Shown piece after piece: positions 45,562 to 54,344 of a stretch of DNA of 64,000 nucleotides. This DNA comes from Ramlibacter agri (GTDB lineage: Bacteria; Pseudomonadota; Gammaproteobacteria; Burkholderiales; Burkholderiaceae_C): positions 558,001-622,000 of the forward strand of contig NZ_JABBFX010000002.1 in NCBI RefSeq assembly GCF_012927085.1, read 5' to 3'. Under the pieces are notes generated by a model. That model was not told the DNA's origin. It did not search any database and saw only the letters and a list, made by a program, of their open reading frames with translations. Made by a program: the position numbers and the translations under genes. Positions within the stretch are counted from its first letter, which is position 1, and each line of letters opens with the position of its first letter.

Positions 45562-46665
45562 ATGGCTTCCCTGCGATTCCTGCTCCCCCTGCTCTGCGCC
45601 GTGACGCTCACGCTGCCCGCGTGCGCGGCGCCCGAGGGCGCCAAGCCCGCCCATGCCGCCAAGTCCAAGGCGAAGAAGGCGCAGTCCGGCGTCCCCTACG
45701 CCGACCGCGAAGATGCCTTGCGCTTCGCCGACGAGGTGGCCGCCCGCGACGGCCTGCCGCTGGAATGGGTGCGCTCGATGGTCGGCCAGGCGCAGAAGCT
45801 GCCCGTGGTGGCGCGCCTGATGGAGCCCGCGCCGACCGGCACGCCCAAGAACTGGCGCGTGTACCGCAGCCGCTTCATCGACCCGGTGCGCCTCGGCGCC
45901 GGCGTGCGCTTCTGGCAAGAGAACCGCGAAGCGCTGGAACGGGCCGAGCAGCAGTTCGGCGTGCCGGCCGAGATCATCGTCGGCATCGTCGGCGTCGAGA
46001 CGATCTACGGCCAGCAGATGGGCGACTTCCGCGTGCTCGACTCGCTGGCCACGCTGGCCTTCGACTTCCCGCCGAACCACCCGCGCGCCGCGGAGCGCGC
46101 CAAGTACTTCCGCGGCGAGCTGGAAGCCTTCCTCACCTACTGCAACAGCATGCGCATCGACCCGCGCAAGCCGCGCGGCAGCTACGCCGGCGCCATGGGC
46201 ATGCCGCAGTTCATGCCGAGCAGCCTGGTGCGCTGGGGCGTGGACTACGACGGCGACAAGCGCATCGACCTCGCCGGCAGCGCCGACGACGTGATCGGCT
46301 CGGTGGCCAACTACTTCAAGGGCTATGGCTGGAATCCCGGCATGCCCACGTACTACCCGGTGAGCTTCGACGCGGCGAAGCTGGACCTCGACGCGCTGCT
46401 CGCGCCGGACATCCTGCCCACGTTCTCCGTGGCCAGCATGCAGGCCAAGGGCGTGGTGCTGGAAGGCGCGGCGCTGGAGCACAAGGGGCCGCTGGCGCTG
46501 ATCGAGCTGCAGAACGGCGGCGACCCGCCCACCTACGTGGCCGGCACCGAGAACTTCTACGTGATCACGCGCTACAACTGGTCCAGCTACTACGCGATGG
46601 CCGTGATCGAGCTGGGGCGCGAGGTGAAGGAAGCCATGCCGCGCCAGGGGAGGCAATCGCCATGA
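45562..46665 (+). CDS. mltB: lytic murein transglycosylase B
   Basis: This 367-residue enzyme cleaves peptidoglycan glycosidic bonds to form 1,6-anhydro ends. The N-terminus MASLRFLLPLLCAVTLTLPA followed by Cys resembles a lipoprotein signal, with an imperfect lipobox (LPAC). The catalytic glutamate lies in GIVGVETIYGQQMG near residue 152, and SYAGAMGMPQFMPSS follows near 210, both diagnostic of MltB (SLT_2). It starts four bases after the transglutaminase-like gene and overlaps the next gene by ATGA. Confidence 0.93.
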   Translation: MASLRFLLPLLCAVTLTLPACAAPEGAKPAHAAKSKAKKAQSGVPYADREDALRFADEVAARDGLPLEWVRSMVGQAQKLPVVARLMEPAPTGTPKNWRVYRSRFIDPVRLGAGVRFWQENREALERAEQQFGVPAEIIVGIVGVETIYGQQMGDFRVLDSLATLAFDFPPNHPRAAERAKYFRGELEAFLTYCNSMRIDPRKPRGSYAGAMGMPQFMPSSLVRWGVDYDGDKRIDLAGSADDVIGSVANYFKGYGWNPGMPTYYPVSFDAAKLDLDALLAPDILPTFSVASMQAKGVVLEGAALEHKGPLALIELQNGGDPPTYVAGTENFYVITRYNWSSYYAMAVIELGREVKEAMPRQGRQSP

Positions 46666-47285
46666 ACAGCATCACCGCGGCCTCCTGGCAGCGCCTGTGG
46701 GGCGAGCTCGGCGCGCAGGAAATCAGCGGCGGCTTGCTGAACCAGCTGGTCGCCGCATACAGCGAGCAGCAGCGCCACTACCACACGCTGGAGCACCTGC
46801 GCGGATGCCTGGCGCATTTCGACGCCGCCGGCTCGCTGGCGCGGCATCCGGCCGAAGTGGAACTGGCGCTGTGGTTCCACGACGCCGTCTACGAGCCGCA
46901 GCGCAAGGACAACGAGGAGCGCAGCGCGCAATGGGCGCACGACAGCGTGAGGGCCGCCGGCTGCGCGCCCGAGGTGGCGGACCGCGTGCGCGACCTGGTG
47001 CTGGCGACGAAGGCGCACCAGGCAGCCGGTGACGATCCCGATGCGGCCTTGCTGCTGGATATCGACCTGGCGATCCTCGGCGCATCGGCGGCTCGCTTCG
47101 ACGAATACGAGCGGCAGATCCGGGCGGAGTACGCGCACGTGCCGGAAGACGAATTCCGCGCGCGGCGGACGCAGGTGCTGCGCTCCTTTCTGGACCGGCC
47201 GCGGATTTTTGTCACCAGCGCATATCACGACGCGCTGGAGCAGCGGGCGCGGGACAACCTGCGGCGCTCGCTCGCATCTCTGTAG
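46662..47285 (+). CDS. HD-superfamily metal-dependent phosphohydrolase (predicted)
   Basis: This 207-residue protein has the motif set of the predicted HD-like hydrolases: YHTLEHLRGCL near residue 40, LALWFHDAVYEP near 66 and LLLDIDLAILG near 128. The histidines and aspartates would bind two metals and hydrolyse a phosphoester. The substrate is unknown. The ATG at 46662 overlaps the mltB stop. The TAG stop is contributed by the GTAGGG end of the palindrome at 47282. Confidence 0.82.
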   Translation: MNSITAASWQRLWGELGAQEISGGLLNQLVAAYSEQQRHYHTLEHLRGCLAHFDAAGSLARHPAEVELALWFHDAVYEPQRKDNEERSAQWAHDSVRAAGCAPEVADRVRDLVLATKAHQAAGDDPDAALLLDIDLAILGASAARFDEYERQIRAEYAHVPEDEFRARRTQVLRSFLDRPRIFVTSAYHDALEQRARDNLRRSLASL

Positions 47286-47311
47286 GGTGCGCAGCAAGCT
47301 GCGCACCCTAC
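47282..47311. repeat. perfect palindrome GTAGGGTGCGCAGC-AA-GCTGCGCACCCTAC
   Basis: Exact 14-base arms (47282-47295, 47298-47311) flank AA. The TAG in its left end is the stop codon of the HD-like gene. It could act as a hairpin at the 3' end of that operon. No T run follows. The arm sequence recurs at 54270-54341. Confidence 0.85.
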
Positions 47312-47315
47312 GAAA

Positions 47316-47684
47316 CTACAAGCACCCACCCGGCCCGATGGAAGCGAGCTTGCGCACCGTCACGAAGGAACACCCGGCCGGCCGCCAGCGGGGCACCTCG
47401 GTCGCGGCTTCGTCCACCTCGAACTCGTTGGCCTGCGGCATGCGCGTCATGTCGTAGACATCCGCGCCGCCGGCGAGGGCACCCGCTTCGAGGCCCAGGA
47501 TGCACTCCACTTCCGGCAGGCTGCGCCCGGCAAGGAACTTGTGCTGCGTGAAGGGGCCGCGGCACCAGAACTGCAGCGGCGCGCCCCGGGCCACCACCTG
47601 CACCGGCCGCGCCAGCGGCCCCAGCTTCCAGCAGGCGAGCGCATCGCGCTTGAGCATGCGCGCATCGGCAGCAGAGAACATCAT
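47316..47684 (-). CDS. hypothetical protein, 122 residues
   Basis: I do not recognise the family. The product starts MMFSAADARMLKRDALACWK and has one short acidic stretch (MPQANEFEVDEAATE). There is no signal peptide or membrane helix. It is rich in Ala, Gly and Pro with four cysteines. The coding call rests on a GGGAG site at good spacing before the ATG, normal third-position G/C bias, and lack of any better frame in the 47312-47770 interval. It faces the HD-like gene convergently, separated by the palindrome. Confidence 0.6.
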   Translation of the reverse strand: MMFSAADARMLKRDALACWKLGPLARPVQVVARGAPLQFWCRGPFTQHKFLAGRSLPEVECILGLEAGALAGGADVYDMTRMPQANEFEVDEAATEVPRWRPAGCSFVTVRKLASIGPGGCL

Positions 47685-47774
47685 CGGACTCCCATGGCTT
47701 GACGACAAAAAAGCTTAGGGAGCGGCGGCGCGGGGGCTTGTAGTCGCTGGACGCATCTGGCGCAGGCCGGTGTT

Positions 47775-47807
47775 GCTGGGGTGCGCTGGTCGCGCAACCC
47801 AGCCTAC
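47775..47807. repeat. REP-like palindrome GCTGGGGTGCGC...GCGCAACCCAGCCTAC
   Basis: This imperfect palindrome is closely related to 26684-26715. Its GTAGG end on the minus strand contains the TAG stop (47806-47804) of the TPR glycosyltransferase gene. Confidence 0.75.
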
Positions 47808-49318
47808 GAGGAAAGCCAGGCTTCGAAGGCGCGCATGAGGCGCGCGATCTGTGCCGAACGGTCCTCGCCGGCGGCGCGGCGGAAGAGGCGCGCGGTCGGA
47901 TACCAGGGCGAGTCGGCGCGGTCCACCAGCCAGCGCCAGTCGGCGTTGGGCGGCAGCAGGATCCACACCGGCTTGCCCAGCGCGCCGACGAGGTGGGCGA
48001 TGGCGGTGTCCACCGTGACCACCAGGTCCAGCTGCTCGATCATCGCGGCGCTGTCGGCGAAGTCGGCCCAGTCGCCGGTGAAGTCCGGCAGTTCGCCCGG
48101 CGCGGGCTGCAGGTCCGTGTTGGCGCCCGCCTCGCCCTTCTGCAGGCTGAAGCACTGCACGCCGGGCTGGCCCAGCAGCGGCGCGAGCAGGCTGAGCGGC
48201 ACGGCGCGGTTGCGGTTGTTCACCTGCACCTGCGAGCCGGACCAGGCCAGGCCCACCTTGCGCTGGCCCGCCCACGGCGCCAGGCGTTCGCGCCAGCGCA
48301 CGCGCGCCTCCTCCGGCGCGCGCAGGTAAGGCACCGCCGAGGGGATGCTGGAAAGAGTCGTGCCGAAGCGCCCTGGCAACTCCAGCAGCGCCGCATGCAG
48401 GTGCACGTTGAACGACACGCCCGGCTTCAGGCATTCGACGCCGGGAAAGCTCGCCTCGACCAGCGGCACCAGTTCGGGCTGGACGACGCAGCGCACCTGC
48501 GCGCCCAGCGCCTGCAATTGCGGCAGGTAGCGCACGAACTGCAGCACGTCGCCGAGCCCCTGTTCCGCGTAGACGCCGATCGCCTGGCCCTGCAGCGGCT
48601 GCGCCGGCCCCGGCCACTCGGAGCCAGGCTGCCAGAAAGCAGGCCGCGGCAGCCGCGCGGGGTCGCGCCAGCGCCGCTCGTAGAAGGGCCAGCCCTCCTC
48701 CAGCCGGCCGGCCAGCAGCAGCGTGAAGGCCAGATCCAGTTCGGCCAGGTGGAAGCCCGGTTGCAGCTCCAGCGCGCGGCGCAGGTGCTGCTCCGCTTCG
48801 TCGAGCCGTTCCAGGTGCAGCAGCGCGGTGCCCAGGATGCGCTGCGCATAGGGATGCGCCGGCGCCAGTTCCACCGCGCGGCGCGCGTGCGCCAGGGCGC
48901 CGTCGAAATCTTCCAGCCGCCACAGCACGCCGGACAGGTCCACGTGGGCTTCCACCAGCGCCGGTTCCACCTCCAGCGTCGCGCGATACAGGGCGGCGGC
49001 GGCGGCTACATCGCCGCTGTGCTCCCGGCAGAAGCCGGCGTGCAGCAGGTTGGCGGCGCTGCGCACGCCGAATTCATCGAGCAAGCGGGTGTAGAGCGGC
49101 ACCGCCTGCACGTAGCGCTGCTGCGTGAGGAGGAGGTCGGCGAGTTCCTGCACCGGCTCGAGTGCCTGCGGCGCAATGCGCATCGCGTCGCTGAGCCAGG
49201 CTGTCGCGGTCAGCAGGTCGCCGGCGGCGCGGCAGGCGCGCGCCAGGGCCAGGCGGACCGGCAGCGAATCCGGCTCGCGTTGGAGAACCGCAAGCAGGTT
49301 CCCCGCTTCCGCGCTCAT
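47804..49318 (-). CDS. TPR protein with glycosyltransferase-like C-terminal domain
   Basis: This 504-residue protein has N-terminal tetratricopeptide repeats (about residues 1-215; for example AHPYAQRILGTALLHLERL). A GT9/GT41-like domain follows (about 250-500), with YAEQGLGDVLQFVRYLPQL, KVGLAWSG and DLVVTVDTAIAHLVGALGKPVWILLP. Proteins of this design add sugars to proteins or surface polymers. Its start overlaps the alpha-E gene by four bases, so it is coupled to the ATP-grasp/alpha-E pair. In most genomes the third gene beside that pair is a transglutaminase-like protein instead. There is no signal peptide. Confidence 0.85.
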   Translation of the reverse strand: MSAEAGNLLAVLQREPDSLPVRLALARACRAAGDLLTATAWLSDAMRIAPQALEPVQELADLLLTQQRYVQAVPLYTRLLDEFGVRSAANLLHAGFCREHSGDVAAAAALYRATLEVEPALVEAHVDLSGVLWRLEDFDGALAHARRAVELAPAHPYAQRILGTALLHLERLDEAEQHLRRALELQPGFHLAELDLAFTLLLAGRLEEGWPFYERRWRDPARLPRPAFWQPGSEWPGPAQPLQGQAIGVYAEQGLGDVLQFVRYLPQLQALGAQVRCVVQPELVPLVEASFPGVECLKPGVSFNVHLHAALLELPGRFGTTLSSIPSAVPYLRAPEEARVRWRERLAPWAGQRKVGLAWSGSQVQVNNRNRAVPLSLLAPLLGQPGVQCFSLQKGEAGANTDLQPAPGELPDFTGDWADFADSAAMIEQLDLVVTVDTAIAHLVGALGKPVWILLPPNADWRWLVDRADSPWYPTARLFRRAAGEDRSAQIARLMRAFEAWLSS

Positions 49319-50268
49319 GCGGGAATCAGGAAGTCGCGGCTGATGCGCATGCCCAGGTCGTTCACGCGGTCCAGGAACTGGGTGAGGAAGGCGTGCAGGC
49401 CGTTGGCGAGGATCTCCTCGATGTGCCCGTACTGCAGCTCGGCGCGCAGCTTGCCGGCGCGGCGATGCGTTTCGGAGGACTGGTCGTTGGCCACCATCGC
49501 CAGGTTGGACACGACCTCGTTCAGGCTGGCGTGCAGCGAGCGCGGCATGTCCGGCCGCAGGATCAGCAGGTCGGCCACGCGCTCGGGCTTGATGACGTCG
49601 CGGTAGACCTTGCGGTAGATCTCGAAGCCGGAGACGCTGCGCAGGATGGCGCTCCAGTGGTAGAAGTCGTACTCCTGGTCCTTCTCGCTGGCGGCGCCGA
49701 AGAAGTCGCTCTGCACCGCGTGGAACTTCACGTCCAGCAGCCGTGCCGTGTTGTCGGCGCGCTCGAGGAAGGTGCCCAGGCGCATGAAGTGCAGCGCCTC
49801 GTCCATCAGCATGGTGCCGACCGTGACGCCGCGCGACAGGTGCGAGCGGAACTTGACCCACTCGAAGAACTGGCCCGGGTCCTTTTCGAAATCGCCCAGC
49901 CGCAGCATGCGGTTGACCTCCAGCCAGGTCTGGTTCTGCGTCTCCCAGGCCTCGGTGGTGAGCGAGCCGCGCACGGCCCGCGCGTTCTCGCGCGCGGCCT
50001 TCAGGCAGGACACGATGGAAGACGCGTTGCTCTCGTCCTTCACCATGAACTGCATGACGTTCTGCGGGTCCACCTCGCCATGCTTGGCGACGTAGGACGG
50101 CATCAGCTCGCTGATCGAAAGCACGCCCTGCCAACCTACTTTCGACACCGCGGCCGATTGCGGCAGCAGCGAGGTCTGGTAGTTGACATCCAGCATGCGG
50201 GCGGTGTTCTCGGCCCGCTCCGTGTAGCGGGCCATCCAGAACAAGTGGTCGGCGGTGCGAGACAGCAT
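49315..50268 (-). CDS. alpha-E domain-containing protein
   Basis: This 317-residue all-helical alpha-E domain protein starts MLSRTADHLFWMARYTERAE, the family hallmark, and contains a second similar segment FLERADNTARLLDVKFHA near residue 175. Alpha-E proteins occur with circularly permuted ATP-grasp enzymes in predicted peptide-ligation or modification systems; the reaction is not established. The start lies five bases after the ATP-grasp gene. It overlaps the following glycosyltransferase-like gene by ATGA. Confidence 0.92.
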   Translation of the reverse strand: MLSRTADHLFWMARYTERAENTARMLDVNYQTSLLPQSAAVSKVGWQGVLSISELMPSYVAKHGEVDPQNVMQFMVKDESNASSIVSCLKAARENARAVRGSLTTEAWETQNQTWLEVNRMLRLGDFEKDPGQFFEWVKFRSHLSRGVTVGTMLMDEALHFMRLGTFLERADNTARLLDVKFHAVQSDFFGAASEKDQEYDFYHWSAILRSVSGFEIYRKVYRDVIKPERVADLLILRPDMPRSLHASLNEVVSNLAMVANDQSSETHRRAGKLRAELQYGHIEEILANGLHAFLTQFLDRVNDLGMRISRDFLIPA

Positions 50269-50273
50269 GTTGT

Positions 50274-51770
50274 TCAGACTTCCAGGATCCAGGTGTCCTT
50301 GGTGCCGCCACCCTGGGAGGAATTGACCACCAGGGAGCCTTCCTTGAGCGCGACGCGCGTCAGGCCGCCGGGCACCATCTGCACCTCCTTGCCCGAAAGC
50401 ACGAACGGCCGCAGGTCGATGTGGCGCGGCGCGATGCCCGCGTCGACGAAGGTGGGGCAACTGGAAAGCGACAAGGTCGGCTGCGCGATGTAGCGCTCCG
50501 GCGTGGCAATCAACTGCTTGCGGAAATCCTCGATCTCCTGCTGCGTGGCCGCCGGGCCCACCAGCATGCCGTAGCCGCCGGCGCCGTGCACTTCCTTCAC
50601 CACCAGGTCCTTCAGGTGCGCCAGCACGTACTTGAGCGACTCGGGCTCGCGGCACATGTGGGTGGGCACGTTGGAGAGGATCGGTTTCTCGCCCAGGTAG
50701 AACTCGATCATCCTGGGCACGTAGGGGTAGATCGACTTGTCGTCGGCCACCCCGGTGCCGATGGCGTTGCACAGCGCCACGTTGCCGGCGCGGTAGACGT
50801 TCAGCAGCCCGGCGCAGCCGAGCGTGGAGGTCGGACGGAAGACGAGCGGGTCGAGGAAGTCGTCGTCGACGCGCCGGTAGATCACGTCCACCCGCTTCGG
50901 CCCGCGCGTGGTGCGCATGTAGACGAAGCCGTCCCGCACGAACAGGTCCTGGCCTTCGACCAGCTCCACGCCCATCTGCTGCGCGAGGAAGGCGTGCTCG
51001 AAATAGGCGCTGTTGTACATGCCGGGCGTGAGCACCACCACGGTCGGATCGTCGGTGGTGGAAGGCGCGGAGGCGCGCAGCGTTTCCAGCAGCAGGTCCG
51101 GGTAGTGCATCACCGGCGCCACCTGGTAGCTGCTGAACAGCTCCGGGAACAGCCGCATCATCATCTTGCGGTCTTCCAGCATGTAGCTGACGCCGCTGGG
51201 CACGCGCAGGTTGTCCTCCAGCACGTAGTACTCGCCCTCGCCCTGGGCGTTGGGCGCGCGCACGATGTCGATGCCGGCGATGTGCGAGTAGATGTCGTTG
51301 GGCACGTCGACGCCCATCATCTCGGCGCGGAACTGGGCGTTGCCCACGATCTGCGACTCGGGGACGATGCCCGCCTTGACGATCTCCTGATCGTGGTAGA
51401 CGTCGCGGATGAAGCGGTTGAGCGCGGTCACCCGCTGCACCAGGCCCTGCTCCATGCGCCGCCATTCGGCCGCCGGGATGATGCGCGGGATCAGGTCGAA
51501 GGGGATCAGCCTCTCGGTGCCGGCGCCGTCTTCGTCCTTGGCGCCATAGACGGCGAAGGTGATGCCGACGCGGCGGAAGATGACCTCCGCCTCCTCGCGC
51601 CGGGACTGCATCATTTCGCGCGGCTGGCGCGCCAGCCACTGGGCATAGGTGCGGTAGTGGTCGCGCACGCCCTGCACTTGCGACTGCGTCTGCCCGCCCA
51701 TGGTCTGCGACTGGAACTGGAAGGGTCCGGTCCCGGTCAACTGGGCGAACATCTCGTCGAATTTATGCAT
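50274..51770 (-). CDS. circularly permuted type 2 ATP-grasp protein
   Basis: This 498-residue protein starts MHKFDEMFAQLTGTGPFQFQ. It has the permuted ATP-grasp regions (former DUF404/DUF407) seen in RFIRDVYHDQEIVKAGIVP, YYVLEDNLRVPSGVSYMLED near residue 190 and VVKEVHGAGGYGMLVGP near 395. The family is predicted to form amide bonds using ATP and to work with alpha-E proteins. It heads a three-gene operon. The upstream neighbour on the same strand is comEC, 59 bases away. Confidence 0.92.
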   Translation of the reverse strand: MHKFDEMFAQLTGTGPFQFQSQTMGGQTQSQVQGVRDHYRTYAQWLARQPREMMQSRREEAEVIFRRVGITFAVYGAKDEDGAGTERLIPFDLIPRIIPAAEWRRMEQGLVQRVTALNRFIRDVYHDQEIVKAGIVPESQIVGNAQFRAEMMGVDVPNDIYSHIAGIDIVRAPNAQGEGEYYVLEDNLRVPSGVSYMLEDRKMMMRLFPELFSSYQVAPVMHYPDLLLETLRASAPSTTDDPTVVVLTPGMYNSAYFEHAFLAQQMGVELVEGQDLFVRDGFVYMRTTRGPKRVDVIYRRVDDDFLDPLVFRPTSTLGCAGLLNVYRAGNVALCNAIGTGVADDKSIYPYVPRMIEFYLGEKPILSNVPTHMCREPESLKYVLAHLKDLVVKEVHGAGGYGMLVGPAATQQEIEDFRKQLIATPERYIAQPTLSLSSCPTFVDAGIAPRHIDLRPFVLSGKEVQMVPGGLTRVALKEGSLVVNSSQGGGTKDTWILEV

Positions 51771-51829
51771 GGGGCGCTCTCCGGGTTACAGGATAGCAAG
51801 TTCCTTGCCTCTTTCGGGGCGCTCCCGCG

Positions 51830-54226
51830 TCACTCCTCGCCGGCGGGCGCTTGCGGCAGCCGATGGCGCCAGTAGCGCGGGTCCAGCACGCGCTCGCACT
51901 GCACCTGCCGCGGCGCTGCGGAGCGCCAGCGGGCCGCGCCGCAGGCCGCCGACAGCACCAGCCGGATTCCATGCGAGCGATAGCGCGCCACCACCTCGGC
52001 CGCCGGATGGCCGAAGCGGTTGCGGTAGCCGGCCTGGACCAGGGCGGCGGCCGGCTGCACGGCGGACAGGAAGTCCTCGCTGGACGAAGTCTTGCTGCCA
52101 TGGTGCGGCACCAGCAGCAGGTCGGCCCGCACGTCCGCCTGCCGATCGAGCAGCGCGCGTTCCTGCGGCCGCTCCAGGTCGCCCGCCAGCAGCGCGGTCG
52201 CGCGGCCATTGGCCAGGCGCAGCACGCAGCTCATGGCGTTGGACTTGGCTTTCGCTTCGTAGTCTTCGGCCGGCGGGTGCAGCACCTCGAAGCGCACGCC
52301 GTCCCATTCCCAGCCCTGGCCGGCCGTACAGCGCGTGCCGGGGTGCAGCGCCAGCAATTCGTGCCCGTCTTCCAGCGAGCTGAGGAGCGCGGCCTGCGGC
52401 TGCATGCGCAGCACCGCCGCGGCGCCGCCGGTGTGGTCGAAATCCCGGTGGCTGAGCATCAGCATGTCGATGCGCTCGTCCCAGGCGCGCAGCAGCGGCA
52501 CCAGCACGCGCTGGCCGGCATCGGCGTCGCGGCTGTAGCCGGGGCCGGCGTCGTAGACCAGCGTGTGGTGCGCGGTGCGCACCAGCACGGCGTTGCCCTG
52601 CCCCACGTCGGCGGCCAGCAGTTCGAACTCGCCCGGCGGCGGTCGCGGCGCCTGCCAAAGCAGCACGGGCAGCAGCAACGGCGCGCCGAGCAGGCGGGCG
52701 CTCCAGGGCAAGGGCATGGCGAGCAGCAGGCCCCCCAGCACGCCCGCAGCGCCGGCCCAGACTGGCGGCGCCGGCGCCGACCAGGTGGCGAGCGGCAAGG
52801 ACGCCATCCACTGCAGGCCCGACGCGAGCAGGTCCACCGCCCAGGCGGCCGGCGTCCACAGCCAGGGCAGGAACACGCCGGCCAGGCCGAGCGGCGTCAC
52901 GACCAGCGTCACCCAGGGGATCGCGACCAGGTTCGCCAGCAGGCCCACCACCGAGACCTGCCCGAACAGCAGCAGCGACAAGGGGGTGAGCGCCACCGTC
53001 ACCACCCACTGTTCGTGCAGCAGGCCTTGCAGCGAATGCAGCAAGCGGCGCCAGCGCGATTCGCCCTCGGGTTTCGCCTGTGGCTCGCGCCCGGTGGCGA
53101 ACAACACGCCCACCGCGACGAAACTGAGCCAGAACCCGGCCTGCGTCAGCGCCCAGGGATCGATGGCGACCACGACGGCGCAGGCCAGCAGCCAGACCTC
53201 GGGCCAAGGCCAGGCGCGTGCACCAAGGCGCAGCAGGCCCACGCATCCGAGCATCCAGATGGTGCGCTGGGACGGCACGCCCCAGCCGCTGAACACCGCA
53301 TAGGCCGTGGCCAGGGCGACGCCGCCCACCAGCGCGGCGTGCTGCGCGGGCCACGCCAGGCACAGGGTGGCGCTGCGCCGCCAGGCCAAGCCCACCGCCA
53401 GTGCCGCCGCCCAGGCGAACATGGTCACGTGCAGGCCAGAGATGCTCATGAGGTGGGCCACCCCGGTCGCGCGGAACACGTCCCAGTCGGCGCGCTCGAT
53501 CGCGCCCTGGTCGCCCACCACCAGCGCCGCCAGCACGCCGGCCAGGCGCGGATCTTCGACGTGCGCATAGATGGAAGCGCGCACCGCGTGGCGCAACTGT
53601 TCGATCGGGTGGCACCAGGTGCGCGACAGCAACTTCGGCGGCGGGTCGCGCGGGCCGGCGCGCACATAGCCGGTGGCCTGCAAGCCCTGCTCCCACAGCC
53701 ACAGCTCGTAGTCGAATCCGTGCGGGTTCACCTGCCCGTGCGGCGCCTTCAGCCGCGCGGCGAGCTGCCAGCGCTCGCCGGGCCGCAGGTCCTCGGGCTG
53801 CGCGCCGTCGTTAGCGTACCAGCCAAGCAGCACCTGCGGCGGGAGCGTGACGGGCTGGTCAGCGGCTCGGGCGGACTCCACTTCGAAGCGCAGGCGCAGC
53901 CCGCCCTCGCTGCGGTGCGGCATGGCAGCGACCATGCCGGTGAGGACGAGGTCGCGGCCTTCGAGCGCGGGATCGAGCTGGTCTTCCAGGTAGGCGCAGG
54001 CGCGCCAGCCGGTGGTGGCAAAAGTGATGCAGGCAGCGGCGAGCAGCAAGGCGATGCGGCGGGGCCAGCCGCGGGGGATCCACTTGTTGAACAGAAAGGC
54101 GGCTGCACCACCAGCGACCAGTGCAACGTAGAGCGAGGCCGTCCACAGAGAAGGTTGCTGCAGTTGCAGCGCCGGCCCCAGCACCGCGCCGAGCAAGGTG
54201 GAGGCGATGCCCGTGGGTTTGCTCAC
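51830..54226 (-). CDS. comEC: DNA internalization competence protein ComEC/Rec2
   Basis: This 798-residue membrane protein forms the DNA uptake channel of natural transformation. It has an N-terminal OB-like DUF4131 region, then the ComEC channel domain with GVAHLMSISGLHVTMFAWAAAL near residue 255 and many membrane helices. A C-terminal metallo-beta-lactamase-like domain follows, with DVGQGNAVLV and the metal motif SHRDFDHTGG near 595, then VPHHGSKTSSSEDF. The start is GTG at 54226. A palindromic repeat separates it from cheB. Confidence 0.93.
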   Translation of the reverse strand: MSKPTGIASTLLGAVLGPALQLQQPSLWTASLYVALVAGGAAAFLFNKWIPRGWPRRIALLLAAACITFATTGWRACAYLEDQLDPALEGRDLVLTGMVAAMPHRSEGGLRLRFEVESARAADQPVTLPPQVLLGWYANDGAQPEDLRPGERWQLAARLKAPHGQVNPHGFDYELWLWEQGLQATGYVRAGPRDPPPKLLSRTWCHPIEQLRHAVRASIYAHVEDPRLAGVLAALVVGDQGAIERADWDVFRATGVAHLMSISGLHVTMFAWAAALAVGLAWRRSATLCLAWPAQHAALVGGVALATAYAVFSGWGVPSQRTIWMLGCVGLLRLGARAWPWPEVWLLACAVVVAIDPWALTQAGFWLSFVAVGVLFATGREPQAKPEGESRWRRLLHSLQGLLHEQWVVTVALTPLSLLLFGQVSVVGLLANLVAIPWVTLVVTPLGLAGVFLPWLWTPAAWAVDLLASGLQWMASLPLATWSAPAPPVWAGAAGVLGGLLLAMPLPWSARLLGAPLLLPVLLWQAPRPPPGEFELLAADVGQGNAVLVRTAHHTLVYDAGPGYSRDADAGQRVLVPLLRAWDERIDMLMLSHRDFDHTGGAAAVLRMQPQAALLSSLEDGHELLALHPGTRCTAGQGWEWDGVRFEVLHPPAEDYEAKAKSNAMSCVLRLANGRATALLAGDLERPQERALLDRQADVRADLLLVPHHGSKTSSSEDFLSAVQPAAALVQAGYRNRFGHPAAEVVARYRSHGIRLVLSAACGAARWRSAAPRQVQCERVLDPRYWRHRLPQAPAGEE

Positions 54227-54269
54227 GCCCCATCAACGCGCGGGATGGTTCGCGTGGCATCCTCCAGAT

Positions 54270-54341
54270 GTAGGGTGCGCAGCTCGCTGCGCACCGCTCG
54301 ATGCGTTGGCGCGTGGTGCGCAGCGGAGCTGCGCACCCTAC
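54270..54341. repeat. double palindromic element (GTAGGGTGCGCAGC family) between cheB and comEC
   Basis: The left part begins GTAGGGTGCGCAGCTCGC and the right part ends GCTGCGCACCCTAC; the outer 14 bases match the arms of 47282-47311. Each half also folds on itself around GCGCAGC/GCTGCGC. It lies three bases beyond the cheB stop and fills the 118-base spacer. Confidence 0.8.
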
Positions 54342-54344
54342 AGG

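Noticed and set aside
47282..47311. Palindrome considered as a rho-independent terminator
   Set aside because: No T run follows on either strand; the arm sequence recurs at 54270-54341, so it is better described as a repeat.
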